Shown piece by piece: positions 11,876 to 23,515 of a DNA stretch of 64,000 nt. Each line of letters starts with the position of its first letter. The first letter of the stretch is position 1. The notes below the pieces were generated by a model that did no database searches, had not been told where the DNA came from, and saw only the letters and a program-made list of their open reading frames with translations. Made by a program: the position numbers and the translations under genes. The stretch is from Lepidodermella squamata (taxonomy: Eukaryota; Gastrotricha), in the NCBI GenBank assembly GCA_047495785.1, contig JBLDXI010000036.1:434001-498000 (forward strand), written 5' to 3'.

Positions 11876-12923
11876 GTTTTATCGCGTGTAGAAATTAAGG
11901 TTATACCGTTTTTTATGAACCTTGACTCTTTTTATACGCTTAGCTGGTTGCGTGCGGGATGGGCCCATTTATCGCGAATTTCGTCGGGCGAACGTTTTTT
12001 CCGGTTCCTATGCAAACACCGTGTGAGAGCATTTTATCATTTTGGCTCAGGTAGCGCCCGCTTTATCGCTCAGTTGTTATCGCGTCGCTCGCTAAAAGCA
12101 TCGGGAAAGGACTAGTTTCTACTGACATGTCTGCGAGTGGTGTGTAAAAGAATGTTCTAGTGGAATTATCTGACGGCGAAAGGTCATTAAGAGCACAGGA
12201 GCTAGAGATTATTAAGGTAGCATAATTGAGTTCACAAATTACAGCTCGAATCTGAATGCAGCACGTCATGATATATCTTGAAAATGCTCTCAAAATCACC
12301 AAGGGTTTCTTGATGCATTTGGGCGGGACATAGGCGCTTCTACAGGAGCTTCTACAAAAGATAAAGCCCGCGTCTTGGTAATTTGACATAGGGACGCCAA
12401 ATATGTGTCTCGAGATAATGTCTTACAAGTAAACAGTCTCCGAAAATAGGAAAAATGTCGTTCTGCGATGATTAGATAGTTTGTAAATGAGTGCAGTAAG
12501 CAAAGAATTACAAACTTCTCGAGAGCTAAACGTGATTTTTTACGCGAACCCGGATAACGGGAGCTTCCAAGCCGCTGCGTCCTGGTACGTCTCATGCTCA
12601 ATCGAGCTAATTTTAAGGTATTTCTCCACAAGCCAGACTCACTCCAGACTGGATAAAACCATGCATTCAGTCTTTTGTGAAAATGACTGCGCATTGCGCA
12701 ACAGCGAAAGTGATCAAGCCTAGATTAAATGCAACGATTGCTTTCTATGTCCAAAAGCAAATGTTGTTGTTCGCTGACAAAGAAATGACCTTGCTATCCA
12801 AGCCCATTTTATTCTACTGTTAGTTTGTGGCACCAGCTCTCAACTCTTAACGCATCATCAATATAAAGAAAATTCCCAACCGCCATTTGAAAAGCTCACA
12901 GCAACCCCAATGTCTCAAATCAC
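11876..12923. other. Intergenic, no gene recognised
   Basis: Short overlapping open frames are present on both strands, but none has a signal peptide, domain or splice pattern that I can support. The first about 60 bases would contain the promoter of the secreted cysteine-rich gene that starts at 11875; TTTTTATACGC at 11930-11940 is TATA-like. Confidence 0.35.
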
Positions 12924-15900
12924 TCATTCGACATAGGTTTCGCATGCTGTGAATGATACAGTGTTGTCGCAATCAATTAAATACATCAAAAAATCATAAA
13001 TCAAGCCGCAATTGTTATTATTCAACGAGTTACCAAACTGAGTTTGATTGAATGTGAAAGCGGTACCATCCGACCATTTGAGAACGCCTGCTTCTGGAGC
13101 AAGACCCAGCCATGCATAGCCGGTGGGTACAAGGCTGCCAACCTGGGCAAGGTCGGAAGCCGTTTTAACAGTTGCCAAAATGGCACCCTGTTTCGAACAC
13201 TTTGTGGCTGCCTTTGAGTGGGCATAAGAACCCGTATCAAGGTAAAACACTTTCTTTCGAGCGTTTTGGCACTGCGATTCACCGCTGAACGTGACATTTG
13301 CAGGAAATCGCCTCTCAGTGATGGCGTCACAGCCGATTGAGCTCGGTCGGCAGGTTACTGTACCGTCAGCAGTTCGCAGGCATCGATGCTGAGGGATCTA
13401 TAGATAAATTTCGTATTTCATGAAATACCAAGGAATGCTCCAGGGTTTTTCTGAGGTTGGACAAATTTGGACAAAGTCACGGCTTAATACCACGGAAATT
13501 AGGAAACCCGGATATCTTAAAAGAAAGTAACTCACAGGAGGCGATATGTCCGTAATGCATTTGCCGTGGTTGCGTTGAAAGGACTGCAAGCCAGAGAACA
13601 ACTTAACCTACGATAGGAAAACAGCTGATAACGGAGAAAAAACTGTGCTTCTAAGCTTTACCTGAGATTGATCTAGCGGGCATGCAGCGTAGCAAGACAG
13701 TCGGTCGGACGAATCCTTGCACGAGACAGCATTCTGCAGAACAAGAGTTACCGCAATAATAATTGCCAAACCAGAAAGGATAACATACTCCGAGCATGCA
13801 GGCTGCACGGTTGATGTAAACTCTCGTTGAGTATTGCTGAGTTTCGTTGCTAGCCATACAGCCGGAGCTTTGCGGTCGGCAGTCATTGAACTTTTTGTTC
13901 GTAGAATCAAAGCACCGAATGTGTGGTTTTTCGCTGACCGGAACTGTGACTGTAATGACAATAGGTCCGTAGTTTCCCCCCAAGTTTCCGCCTCAATTTG
14001 CGATCAATTTTATTCCGGGAAAATTGTTCAAAATTCAAACTGGTTAAGATAAGGAAATCGACCTAAGAGTTCCCCCTTTAGTCTTAGACTGAGTTCACCG
14101 TACGGGCCGATGAGCTGGTAGGGATGATCCCTAGCGGTAAATCACGAACCTGTTCCATTGGTACAAGGCGCAAGAGTCGTAAACAGAGTTGTTCCAGTTA
14201 ACTAGGAAAACAAGACTCATCGTCACTCACCAATCCTCAAATTTTTCAAATCGTTCACCCAGTTGTTGGGGCAGAAGTAAGGGTCCGGAACACAGGTCAT
14301 GGTGACGTTGTTCGAAGTACAGCGCCTGAATTTTAGAGTCTTGAATGATACATATATTAAGCCTTAATCCGTATGGCCAAGTTTCCTGAATTCTCACCTC
14401 GAATGCAGCTTTCTTTTTCTCGCATTCACCGAGGTTGAATTTCAAGCTCAACGTCGCATTCTGATTGTCGAACCAGAACGTCTGAGGCATAAATTATATT
14501 ATAGCCATTGGAAATTACTGGTTAATTGAATAAGGCTTACATTCATATCACCAGGATTGTTACAGCCAATGTTTCCAGGTACGCAAAACGGGGTGAGCGC
14601 CTCGTATTTGTAGCACATCCTGGCATTCTATAGATAAAACAGACAAAAATTGCAAATCGATATAGCAGAAAGGTTATAGCAACCCCGGTGTTGCAGACCC
14701 CCGTTGTTCGGAAGATTGAGCCGAGCTATATAGATTGAGAGTTATTCCAATTGTTTAGCATTTTAAACAGTTTCCATCAGAATTCAGTAAAACCTGATAA
14801 TTGGCGAGTGGGTCACAGCCATCGGCAGCTGGTATGCAGCTGGCCTAAAACGCGAATATGTCGCACCAAACAGCGTTTTGAAAAAGTCATATGATCGGAA
14901 AAACCGATATAGATTCTGAAAGCCCTGGTTTCGGGCTACATTAGGATCTTACAATTTTTGACTTTCTCAGATGACGTAACACTTATTACGTCATGTCAAA
15001 ATACTACCTAACAGGCGTGCCAAAAAAGTGTTTTAGAGCAAATTTTGCCACTTGATTGCGAGCAAAGTGTAACAGCTGGGCTTTTATCGTTTTGCAAGTG
15101 TGTGAAGGTTATGTCAACAGAGATTTCCTGAAAATTTCGGCATCTTTTGACAAACAGATGTTGCGTAATTGTCAAATATCAAAACGCTGTCAAATGCCAT
15201 CTGTCGGTGACAAAATTGATCTTCGTTGTAGCCAGCTCTTAGAATCCGTGAGTTATAGGCTCCAAATATTTTTCTGAAATCCCCAGTGACCATATCTATT
15301 TAATTTGACACTTAAAAGCTATGTGGGAGTTCTCCGTATACTAGTAATCAGCGTCACCGAGGGAGAAAGATTCTGTCGGTGACGCTATTTTTTTCCTGTC
15401 ACCGACAGATAAATTAACTATTTTTATGCTGTTTATTCATTATTTCGGCATTTTATTGAATATTGAGTATGCCAGCAAAAAGCGGAGCTGAAAGGACTGC
15501 AAAATGGCGTTCTAATCTCAGTCAAAAACAAAAGGCGGACATTCGAGAACATGATCGACTGTACCACACCGAAACACGGGCAGCAGAATCGTCTGCTGAG
15601 ACGGAAAAGCGACGCAAGAAGGACAGGGAGAGTAAAAAAGCTACCTATGATATGAAAAAGGCAGCTAAAACCGAAGTTGTCGATACACCAGTGGTGGAAG
15701 AGCCTGATGAAAGCCATGAAGAAAACAACGACTCGGCTTATTCGAGTCGGCAGCGATTAGGTCGCGATTATGCAAAACTCTGGAGAGCACTGCCGACAGA
15801 TCCTTCGAAGCAGCAAGTTCTGGCCATGAAGCTAGCTAAGGACCAAGGTCTCGGCAAGCAATTACCTAAGAGGCAATACAAGGGGCGACCGATTACCGAG

Positions 15901-17762
15901 CAATTGAAGGTATTAATTCAGGAAATATATGAAGAACATTCCCGAGTATCGCCAAATCAACGTGACGTTCACAAAAATGGTAAATCGAAAATGTTTATGG
16001 ACATACCAATTAACGAATTATTTGGTATATTCTGCCGCCGCCACGGCGAAAATTTGATTGGCAAAACGAAGTTTCAAAAGCTCAGGCCGGAACATGTTAT
16101 CACGAATGACAAAATACCGGCTAACGTCTGCGTTTGCGTCGTTCACGAAAACGTCAGGCTTGTCCTGGAAGAGCTTCATCGCGTTGAAAAAGAGTTCCCG
16201 ATTTCAACTCATGATCTAGTTGCCCAGGTAGAAATGCTTTATCATTACCTATTGGATTCGTAACACTAATAATTATTTCGATTTAGATTACCTGTGGATC
16301 CGAACTCGAGGAAAATTGTGCAAATGGGCTTTGTGAGAACTGCGGAATGGGTCGTTTGCTGGACTTGGAAGCACGGCTCTTTCCGGATATCAACGCGAGA
16401 ATGGCTACTATTGTAAATTTCAGAGAATGGAAGGCTGGATCGGAAACATACATTAATTCAAATTAATTCAAAAAGAAGTGAAACAAATTCCCGCCACTCA
16501 AAAGCAACATTGCTTTCAAGTCATTTCACCTTATGTGATTAGCTACACTTCAATTTCGGACTCAAACGACTCTAAAACTCACGAGTTTCACGAAGAATCA
16601 AGTTTGCGACGAAGGCGATTCTCCACGGTCTCGATTGAGAATGATGATGATGAAATGGACGTGAGCTTTTCCAATGCTCTCTCCAGCACAATTGTGGATC
16701 GGCCAAAAAGCGCATTCAAACGCCCGGCTCCTATTTCGCGAGCTGGTTCAGTGAAAAGACCGGCAACTGCTGCAGCTAAAAGACCGGCAACTGCTGCAGC
16801 TAAAAGACCGGCAACTACTGCATCTAAAAAACCAGCAACTGCTTCAGCGAAAAGATCAGCAACTGCATCGAAAGTCGACGATTCATTCGACGATTCATCA
16901 TCTGACGAATCTGACCAAGAACCGCTGACCTATCTGAAAAGTAAATGTGCCAGGTGCGACATAAGCTGGTCGGAATGGAAAAAACAATCGAAGGAAGGTC
17001 AGGAATGGGGCCTTTGCAGCTGGTGCTTCGAATGGTTCTGCTTTATCTGCTCTCGAAAGGCCAACTCAAAGTTCATCTGCTCGGAATGTCAGGACTAACA
17101 ATTATTTTGCTGTCACTGCTTTTTTCCCCTCCTTATACTCCTATGTATTGATTCTCGAGTTGTTATGTGGTCATTACTAGTAAATATGGCGAAAAAAATC
17201 AATTTGAAAATGTCTTTTTAAAACCTCTATCGGTGACATTTTGCCTCCTCCGTCGGTGACGCAGTTTTTGTACCTCCCTGGCCTAATTTGAAATAAACTC
17301 GTCACTTTGTTTATGTTTTTTTATTCCTTGAACCTGTGCGGAAGTTTTAAAATTCATAAATAATCTTTTAAACCCAAATCTGATTAGGAAATTTAGTTGG
17401 AAAAAAATGCGAAAAACAGCAAAAACATTTTTTCTCCGTCGGTGACGGCCCTATTTTCGACCCACCCTGCAATGACCTTGAACTCGGTTGAGTCGCGGAT
17501 AGGCTTAAAACATAGCCCCAAGTGGCATACACACGTTATTAGAAGCGCTCAAGAAAATACATCGCCGTTGCCTGTGAAAACTGCCTGATGTGTCGAAAAA
17601 AAGTTAATCTTCTCTGTCGGTAACTCGTGTTTTAGGCCAGCTGGTAAATCGGTTGCTGAACTGCGAGAAGCACCGAACCATGTTCAACGGGTCCTTGCCC
17701 CATGCCACGTCGCTCGATGCGAGCATAAGAAGTCCAAGAAGAACAAAATAATAACCGGCCAT
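12924..17762 (-). CDS. Secreted multi-cysteine C-type lectin, exon 1 split by a DNA transposon
   Basis: Nine exons join in phase: exon 1 = 17639-17762 plus 14794-14837, then 14684-14725, 14541-14627, 14398-14481, 14231-14339, 13789-13991, 13662-13733, 13536-13583 and 12924-13397. Without the transposon the product is 428 residues. It has a signal peptide (MAGYYFVLLGLLMLASSDVA), a long region of spaced cysteines with recurring C-V/I-P motifs, and a C-terminal C-type lectin domain (WLGL, NNNCG, IDC, FTACE). The WND and EPN/QPD sugar-binding signatures are not evident, so carbohydrate binding is uncertain. Exon 1 is cut by the element at 14842-17638 with a 4-bp AGCT duplication. Excision of the element plus one AGCT restores the frame exactly. 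The gene is broken here unless the insert is spliced out or is polymorphic. Confidence 0.85.
14065..14150. repeat. Partial MITE copy in a lectin-gene intron
   Basis: The stretch around GGTAGGGATGATCCCTAGCG matches, inverted, the central part of the foldback element at 23374-23515 (GGTAGGGATCATCCCTACC and flanks). It lies in the intron between lectin exons 14231-14339 and 13789-13991, and has lost the element ends. Confidence 0.6.
15463..16263 (+). CDS. Transposon protein, N-terminal part
   Basis: A 266-residue frame starting MPAKSGAE (the first Met is at 15463, with a second Met two codons on). The N-terminal part is very basic (KRRKKDRESKK) with the look of a DNA-binding region. The distal part has FCRRHGENLIGKTKFQKLRP and then VCVCVVHENVRLVLE, a C-x-C-x(2)-HEN block I recognise from transposase-like proteins scattered through invertebrate genomes. 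A further conserved cysteine block (CGSELEENCANGLCENC) continues at 16287-16466, but no ordinary intron joins it in frame. The 27-bp gap suggests a frameshift. It lies on the strand opposite the lectin gene it interrupts. Confidence 0.65.
   Translation: MSMPAKSGAERTAKWRSNLSQKQKADIREHDRLYHTETRAAESSAETEKRRKKDRESKKATYDMKKAAKTEVVDTPVVEEPDESHEENNDSAYSSRQRLGRDYAKLWRALPTDPSKQQVLAMKLAKDQGLGKQLPKRQYKGRPITEQLKVLIQEIYEEHSRVSPNQRDVHKNGKSKMFMDIPINELFGIFCRRHGENLIGKTKFQKLRPEHVITNDKIPANVCVCVVHENVRLVLEELHRVEKEFPISTHDLVAQVEMLYHYLLDS
16478..17098 (+). CDS. Transposon protein, C-terminal part with KRPATAA repeats and zinc-binding-like cysteines
   Basis: A 206-residue frame. Acidic and Ser-rich regions surround five KRPATAA-type repeats (about residues 89-127), which are basic and resemble histone-tail or nuclear-localisation repeats. 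The last about 50 residues carry CARCDISW, CSWCFEWFCFIC and CSECQD, a compact cluster like a treble-clef or PHD-type zinc site. It is probably the C-terminal part of the same transposon protein as 15463-16263, with the middle deleted. Confidence 0.6.
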   Translation: MKQIPATQKQHCFQVISPYVISYTSISDSNDSKTHEFHEESSLRRRRFSTVSIENDDDEMDVSFSNALSSTIVDRPKSAFKRPAPISRAGSVKRPATAAAKRPATAAAKRPATTASKKPATASAKRSATASKVDDSFDDSSSDESDQEPLTYLKSKCARCDISWSEWKKQSKEGQEWGLCSWCFEWFCFICSRKANSKFICSECQD

Positions 17763-19261
17763 TTTATTTGGCTTATTTTACTTGAAAAGCTCGGAAAAAT
17801 GTTTTCAACTTGAATGAAATTCAGGACTACTACGTGTTTCGACTTGAAAACTGGAGACTCAAAAATACTCGTCCTAATTCCAACTTGGACAATAATATTG
17901 TCTCCATCGCCCATTTGTCCAATAGGCATTTCCGGAATAATCGTGTGATTCTCAATCAAGCGCATTTCATGAAATAATTGGCAAAAATTGTCTTGTCCTA
18001 ATTCTTTCTATTTAACAAATGCACTTTCAATTGGTGACCTAATTTGAGCCATTAATTGTCTTCCACTTTTTTATTCCATTGTATTTTGCAATTTAAATTC
18101 ATCGCGAAAACGCCTCATGATCATGCATTCAGCTCGTCTCGACGAATTGACATTGGAAATATTATCTCGATCGAAGCAATTGAAGGATCACGGCGATGAT
18201 AGGTACCGTGGGACATTTGTCTCTTCATCAATATAGTTTTTTCCTCTGTGCCAAATCGAAATTGTGGTAAGCTCGAACGCTAAAATGATGGAACTAGCTT
18301 GAAGTTCTTGAGAATTTGGGACATATCATTAATGTGAAATGGGAAAATAGATAAAATTTGGACAAATGCAAGCAGTCTCAGTTTGATAAACCTCGAAGCA
18401 TGCCTCGGGTGGCTGAGATTTGAATGGACATTGCCAGCAAAATTATCTACTTTGAAATTCATCACCAGCGCCTATGCGTTGCTAGTGAGCATGCATTATC
18501 CCTGAGAGATGTTTTCGATTCATTCAAACGCCCGTATCAGCTGGGGGTAATGTATAAATTAAAGACTTCAAAATAGGGTCTGACCGTAAATTTGTCATTT
18601 CATGCAAGCAAAATAAAGCTTGTAACTTGTGCTGAATGTGGTACCGTTTTCTTGAACATTTTAACGTTGACATTGTAGGCGCAAGACAGCCTTGATGATT
18701 GCGCCAACCAACCCGATAGGGTTCTCCTAGCGGCGGAGCCGCAGCCTGAACCGGAGGTCCAGCGCCTCTCTCTCATCTTCGCCGGTCGAGGCGACTATGG
18801 TAGAGGCGATTTTCGCTGGACAAAAAACAGCAATTGCTGCTCAGTCTTGATCTCATCAAAATAAATGAAACCATAGTGAAAAAGAGGTTTTCGTATCGTA
18901 ACGGTTGGGTTGCCTACCTCAAATCTTATACCACTTGATAGAGCATGCAAAATTTGATGAATAACGGAGATATCCGTTTTCAGAAATTCAACTTGTAATA
19001 AAAATTGAGATTCTGAAATTTTAGCTTGAATGCTTACTCCGGCCATTTTTCTTCTCTATTCATCGCCAACCATCCATTACCAACTTTGGAAAAAGACTCT
19101 TTATAAGGCAAGTCTCACATGAATGACAATGGAAGTCACGATATCAATTGATTTTCCAACGATCACGACCCTTTACCAGCCCTAAGTCAGACACAAATAC
19201 TAACAACTTTAAGAATCCATCGGCGAATCCAAATTTTGTTAAAAAACGGGATGACATCGAT
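17763..19261. other. Intergenic, no gene recognised
   Basis: AT-rich sequence with scattered short frames. A GC-richer block at 18690-18790 could be a decayed gene or LINE fragment, but no frame supports a family. No RNA gene was seen. Confidence 0.35.
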
Positions 19262-19600
19262 AAAGAGGACGGAGAACAAACTAATTTTATTGTCTAAACA
19301 ACGAGCAATTCGCCCGATTACTCACTGGAAAGATTGCCTCGCGCTCAGATGATTTCTACATTCATTAATCTTGCCAGTGCTTAAGAAATTATTCTATTTG
19401 TTCAATTAGCCGCTCTACCGCCGTCACCGCTATCACATGACTATATCAACCTGTTATGCGCAACTCATCGTCGATCCAGCCGGCTTTCATAATAGCCTGT
19501 TATCATAAACAACGAACTTCATTGCTTACGTAGGTACCGAATGACAGGCAAATTGATCATCGAGAAGCTCATCAGTTCATTATTCAAGTTTCTACCTTCA
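19262..19600 (+). repeat. Duplicated upstream region of a secreted-protein locus (copy 1)
   Basis: This stretch matches 20985-21330 over more than 300 bases with a few per cent differences, including ATTGTCTAAACAACGAG, CTTGCCAGTGCTTAAG and the CTCATCGTCGATCCAGCCGG block. Each copy sits just upstream of a member of the same small secreted family (19641 and 21364), so the whole gene plus promoter was duplicated. Confidence 0.85.
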
Positions 19601-19640
19601 AAAAAGAGTCGAATTGTTTCCCTCAAGTTAAAAAAAACTC

Positions 19641-19997
19641 ATGGCATCTAAAATTTCATTGGCGATCGTCGTTTTGGTGAGGAGGATCATCGTTATTTAG
19701 TCTGTCGTAAATGATCTGTATCGTTATAATTTCACATAGGCTGTTGTTACTCTCATGGCATCGGCACAAGAAAAACAACACAAGGAAGGAGATGCGTGCA
19801 CATTTAAGGGTTTTCTCCCGGGCAAATGGACGAAACGCGCATCAACGGGCCAAGTGATTTGCATCACGACAGTTGGAAAGCGTGAGGACGCACGGGCAGA
19901 GGAGACGGCATGAAATAAGGAAGAATGCCCCAGCAAGAACGGCAAGCCTGGCGTTGTTAAGCAGTACAATGGCATAAGGGTCTGCAGTTGGATTTAG
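19641..19997 (+). pseudogene. Small secreted 4-Cys family, copy A, with premature stop
   Basis: Exon 1 is 19641-19676 (12 codons, MASKISLAIVVL) and exon 2 is 19740-19997, phase 0. The signal peptide, the GDACTF motif and the second Cys are intact. An in-frame TGA at 19911-19913 cuts the frame; the downstream sequence keeps the third Cys, NGKPG and the fourth Cys to the TAG at 19995. The stop could be a sequencing error, but as read it is a broken member of the family. Confidence 0.8.
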
Positions 19998-20984
19998 GTT
20001 CCCATGCGATTGCTGGGTACGATGGGGAGAAAGCACCAAGATTGGAAATATTTTATCTCCGAATTTTATTCCGGTGTGATTCAAAGTTCGACAATAAAAA
20101 CTGATAGCTACGACAGAGGAAAATTGTTAACCTCGGAAATCTGCAACAGCTGCAAAAGCATCGTTTTGGTTCGCAGGTTCTGTCTTGCATATCCCGATTG
20201 AACAAATGGAAATAGGGGCGAAAGAAGGAGCGACCCCGCAAGAAATCTGAAATTAACCGTAATCTGTTCATTCTGTACATTCCCAGCAAAATTCGACGTA
20301 TCCGAATAGCCACAATTTTCTCAAACATTTGTTGCTTCGCTCGCTGATTCACGTTCAAATTTTGTTATATTTTGAGGTTAGAAAGGTTTTGGGGTCGTGG
20401 GGTCGCGAGAAACACTCAAAGCCCACTTTTAGATTTTTCAAAACCTTTCAGAGAGAATTATGAAAAAATATCGTCAGCTAAATCTCGATTTGCTCCCAAA
20501 GGTTAATTAATGCACTGGTTGGAGTTTGGAGGGCAAATATTAATAGGCTAAAAATTTACATGCAATTTCTTTCACTTTTCGATTTTTTGAGAGTGGCGAG
20601 TGGCGACTTCAGTTGGATGACAAATCAGGAGACGCGTAACAATTCATTCAAGAACCCTCAAAACCCCAACCAACCAATAACCAATCCGCTCAAAAGCGCA
20701 CTCGAAAACTTCAATTCTCGATTATCTCGATATCATTACAAGTGGCCGGTTGAGAGTTCAAGAGGCAATGCGGCCGGAAAGGTCGACAGCCGGCCGCCAT
20801 TTTGACCGGGAGCGAAAATAAATCGAGAACCACTGTTTTAAGTGAAACGTTTTCGCTTATTGTATACTATCGCATTGGGGCGGCACTTTGTAGGTTTGAG
20901 GGGCGCATTGAAGGATTAATGGACGATTTCACTTTGAGTGACTGTCTACAATTCGATTGACGAAATATATTACGGCGATAATTA
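19998..20984. other. Intergenic, no gene recognised
   Basis: No supported frame. One short frame at 20560-20805 has no domain or splice evidence. Confidence 0.35.
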
Positions 20985-21330
20985 ACTAATTTATTGTCTA
21001 AACAACGAGAAATTCACCCGATTACTCACTATTACTCACTGGGAAGATTGTCTCGCGCTCAGATGATTTCTACATTCATTAATCTTGCCAGTGCTTAAGA
21101 AATTATTCTATTTGTTGAATCAGTCGCTCTATACCGCCTTCACCGCTATCACATGACTATATCAACTTGTTATGCGCAACTCATCGTCGATCCAGCCGGC
21201 TTTATTAATAGCCTGTTTTCATAAACAACGGACTTCATTGCTGACGTAGGTACTGAATGACTGGCAAAGTGCTCATGGAGAAGCTCATCTGTGATCAGGT
21301 CATTGTTCAATTTTCTACCTTAAAGATAAA
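20985..21330 (+). promoter_or_regulatory. Conserved upstream block of the small secreted family (copy 2)
   Basis: Near-copy of 19262-19600. Within it, shortly before each start codon, is a block that also recurs in altered form before the other family members: AATGACNGGC, then AAGTGCTCATSGAG, then AGCTCA and CATTA. It is seen near 19540-19585, 21255-21310, 26350-26400, 27810-27865 and 30759-30812. I infer a shared promoter or 5' leader; no known factor site is claimed. Confidence 0.55.
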
Positions 21331-21363
21331 GTCAAATTATTTCCTTTCAACTGTTTACTACTC

Positions 21364-21698
21364 ATGGCAACTAAGCTAACATTGGTGATCGTCGTTTTGG
21401 TAAGAATTCTCCTGTGGTATTTTTTAGTCTACCATTTTTATTATACCAGGCCGCTGTTACTCTCACGGCGTTCGCACACAAGGACGGAGATTCTTGCAGT
21501 TATATCGGAGGTATGCCTGGTACATGGAAGAAAAGCTTGAAAACGGGTCTGCTTGTTTGCACCATGTCATGGGGAAAGCGTGAAGCGCAGCCGGAGGAAG
21601 CGGCACGGGAAGCCTGTAAACTTCCAAACGGGAAGCCTGGCAAGTATCGGCATGCTGGTGCTGCCGGTTTCAAATACTGTGCGCCTATCCATGCGTGA
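21364..21698 (+). CDS. Small secreted 4-Cys protein, copy B (intact)
   Basis: Exons 21364-21399 and 21450-21698 join in phase 0 to 94 residues. Exon 1 supplies 12 residues of signal peptide (MATKLTLVIVVL). The mature protein starts near HKDGDSC, has four cysteines and the motif PNGKPGKY between Cys3 and Cys4, and is rich in Lys, Gly and Glu. Expected role: extracellular, possibly immune, toxin-like or cuticle-associated. The sequence alone does not decide, and no known family is recognised. It has the same strand and structure as six other loci in this window. Confidence 0.85.
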
Positions 21699-23373
21699 CG
21701 ATAAACTGGATTGAATAGCGCTGATGCGTGTGATGAGGAGGTAACAGCTAGCTTTCAAACATTATATCTTCCCACTTCTAGCGAGATTGCATGAATGAAG
21801 AATGTCAAGACATGTGAAAGAAGACACATGTTGTTCCATCATGATAAACAAAAGATAACTATCTAGAACTTGCGTGTCTGTTTTGTTCGATTTTCCATAA
21901 TTCATTCCTTTAGATTAATTTATCTAACCCGAAAGAATCACATGGGATCGTTTGGTTCGAAGGTTCCTCCGGGGCCCGAACGAAAATGCTAGAAAGCGGT
22001 TTAGAGTTTTTTCGAATATTTACGCAGTTTTCACGGATTTATTGGATATAGATTTTGAAATGGAGCCTAACAAACCCGAAGGTACTCACCAAGTTTTACA
22101 GTGAATATTACCTCCTTGGAATTTTTAGATGGCAAATGAGCTGGTCGAAAAAACCCCACCTAAAAAGTTCACATATTTTAGAGTTTTTTGAGCATATTGT
22201 CACATTTTTTAGCCAACGTCACGTTTAGTATTTCTAGATGGTCAAACTATTTGAGTATCCTGCGGGTTATTTCGGATTTTTTTAAAGAATACGCACAGTC
22301 GAAATATTCCTAGGATACTCACTTTCTAAATTTTATTTATTTTTAGGGTTATTTCGGACTGAATTCTACCTTAATGACTCGCCCCACGTGAGTGGGGTTA
22401 ATGCCTGGCAACATTATTGTACTGCGGTATATCAATTTCTTGCAACAAATGTTTTGTGGGGTTATTTCGAGTTTAACATCAAGGCGGCCAGTAACGGCCA
22501 GATTTGAAATTTAGCGGCCAGACACATTCATGGTGGTGGTACACGCTACTAAGGCGGGGCAATAAAAAATTTACGCGCGCACACGAGCCACGTCGATTAT
22601 TACTTGCTTATTTTTCAGTACATTAAGCCACAGTAGTAATCATCGTCATTCATAATTAGTTAGCATTCACTATTCAGATGCCTGTTGTTCTGGTTTTTGT
22701 TCATTCTAATGCTTTTCGAAGCTGGTTTCTGAAAATTCTCCTGCATTCTATGATTGATGTGACTAATTTTTTTTAGAAATCAAGCAATTTAAAATTGTCG
22801 TTCAGCTTCAACGGATGTTACTATTATGAGGCTCAGCTATGACCTGGTAATTAGTCTCGCTGAAGGGTACTAGTGTATTCTAGTGATATTTATTTTAAAT
22901 CAGGTAACTTGGTTGTGCTGATCTGAATAGCGATTGAGCCAGCCGTCTCAACAAGAATGACTTCCGTATTTACCGAGGGTAAGCAGAAACCTAATGTCTC
23001 ATTTGTATGTATCTGTAGTTTCCTCTCAGCAGATAGAATGCTGGCATGTGGATGGTAACCTAGATTGCTAGCTGGCTCCTATGCTTTGTCGCATCAACTA
23101 AGCAACTTTGGTCTCGCCTGACTGCTCCAGCCCCGGTTCTGTGATCTCTGACTCGAATGCTGCCTAGAATTCGACAATGAAATCGATAATTTGCTGTCGA
23201 CTGGTGCTATGATGGCAATCTGAAAAGGCTGAATTCTGTTCGCAATATCAGACATTTTCTTTCCGATTTGGAACTTCTCTACTTTTTAGCCTTTTCTTGA
23301 ACTCATAATTTCACTTCTTTGTATCGTTCCATGAATTCGGTTCTGATGTATGATGTCTGATGTATTGGCAGAG

Positions 23374-23515
23374 AGCGAAGTACCGCTAGGGATGGTAGGG
23401 ATCATCCCTACCAGTTCCATCGGTCCGTAAGGTGAGCTCATTCAAAGACCAAAGGGGGGACCCTTACGTCGAATTTTCTGGTCCCTACCAGTTCCGCGGT
23501 CCTACTTCGCTCTAT
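23374..23515. mobile_element. MITE with AGAGCGAAGTA inverted ends
   Basis: The left end AGAGCGAAGTACCGC pairs with the right end GCGGTCCTACTTCGCTCT, and the element is about 140 bp. The centre contains GGTAGGGATCATCCCTACC, itself nearly palindromic. Related pieces lie at 14065-14150, and solitary GCGAAGTAGGAT ends occur at about 7038, 30000 and 60145. Confidence 0.7.

Larger units (their letters stand above)
14842..17638 (+). mobile_element. DNA transposon inserted in a lectin exon; catalytic core probably deleted
   Basis: Short terminal inverted repeats GGCCTAAAACRCGA are at both ends, flanked by AGCT direct repeats (14838-14841 and 17639-17642). Copies of GTCGGTGAC lie inside each end (about 15213, 15340-15410, 17225-17265, 17438 and 17612), probably subterminal transposase-binding repeats. 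Two plus-strand frames (15463-16260 and 16478-17098) and a cysteine block between them (16287-16466) look like parts of one transposase-type gene. The region expected to hold an acidic catalytic core is absent, so the copy is likely non-autonomous. The superfamily is not identified. Confidence 0.8.
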
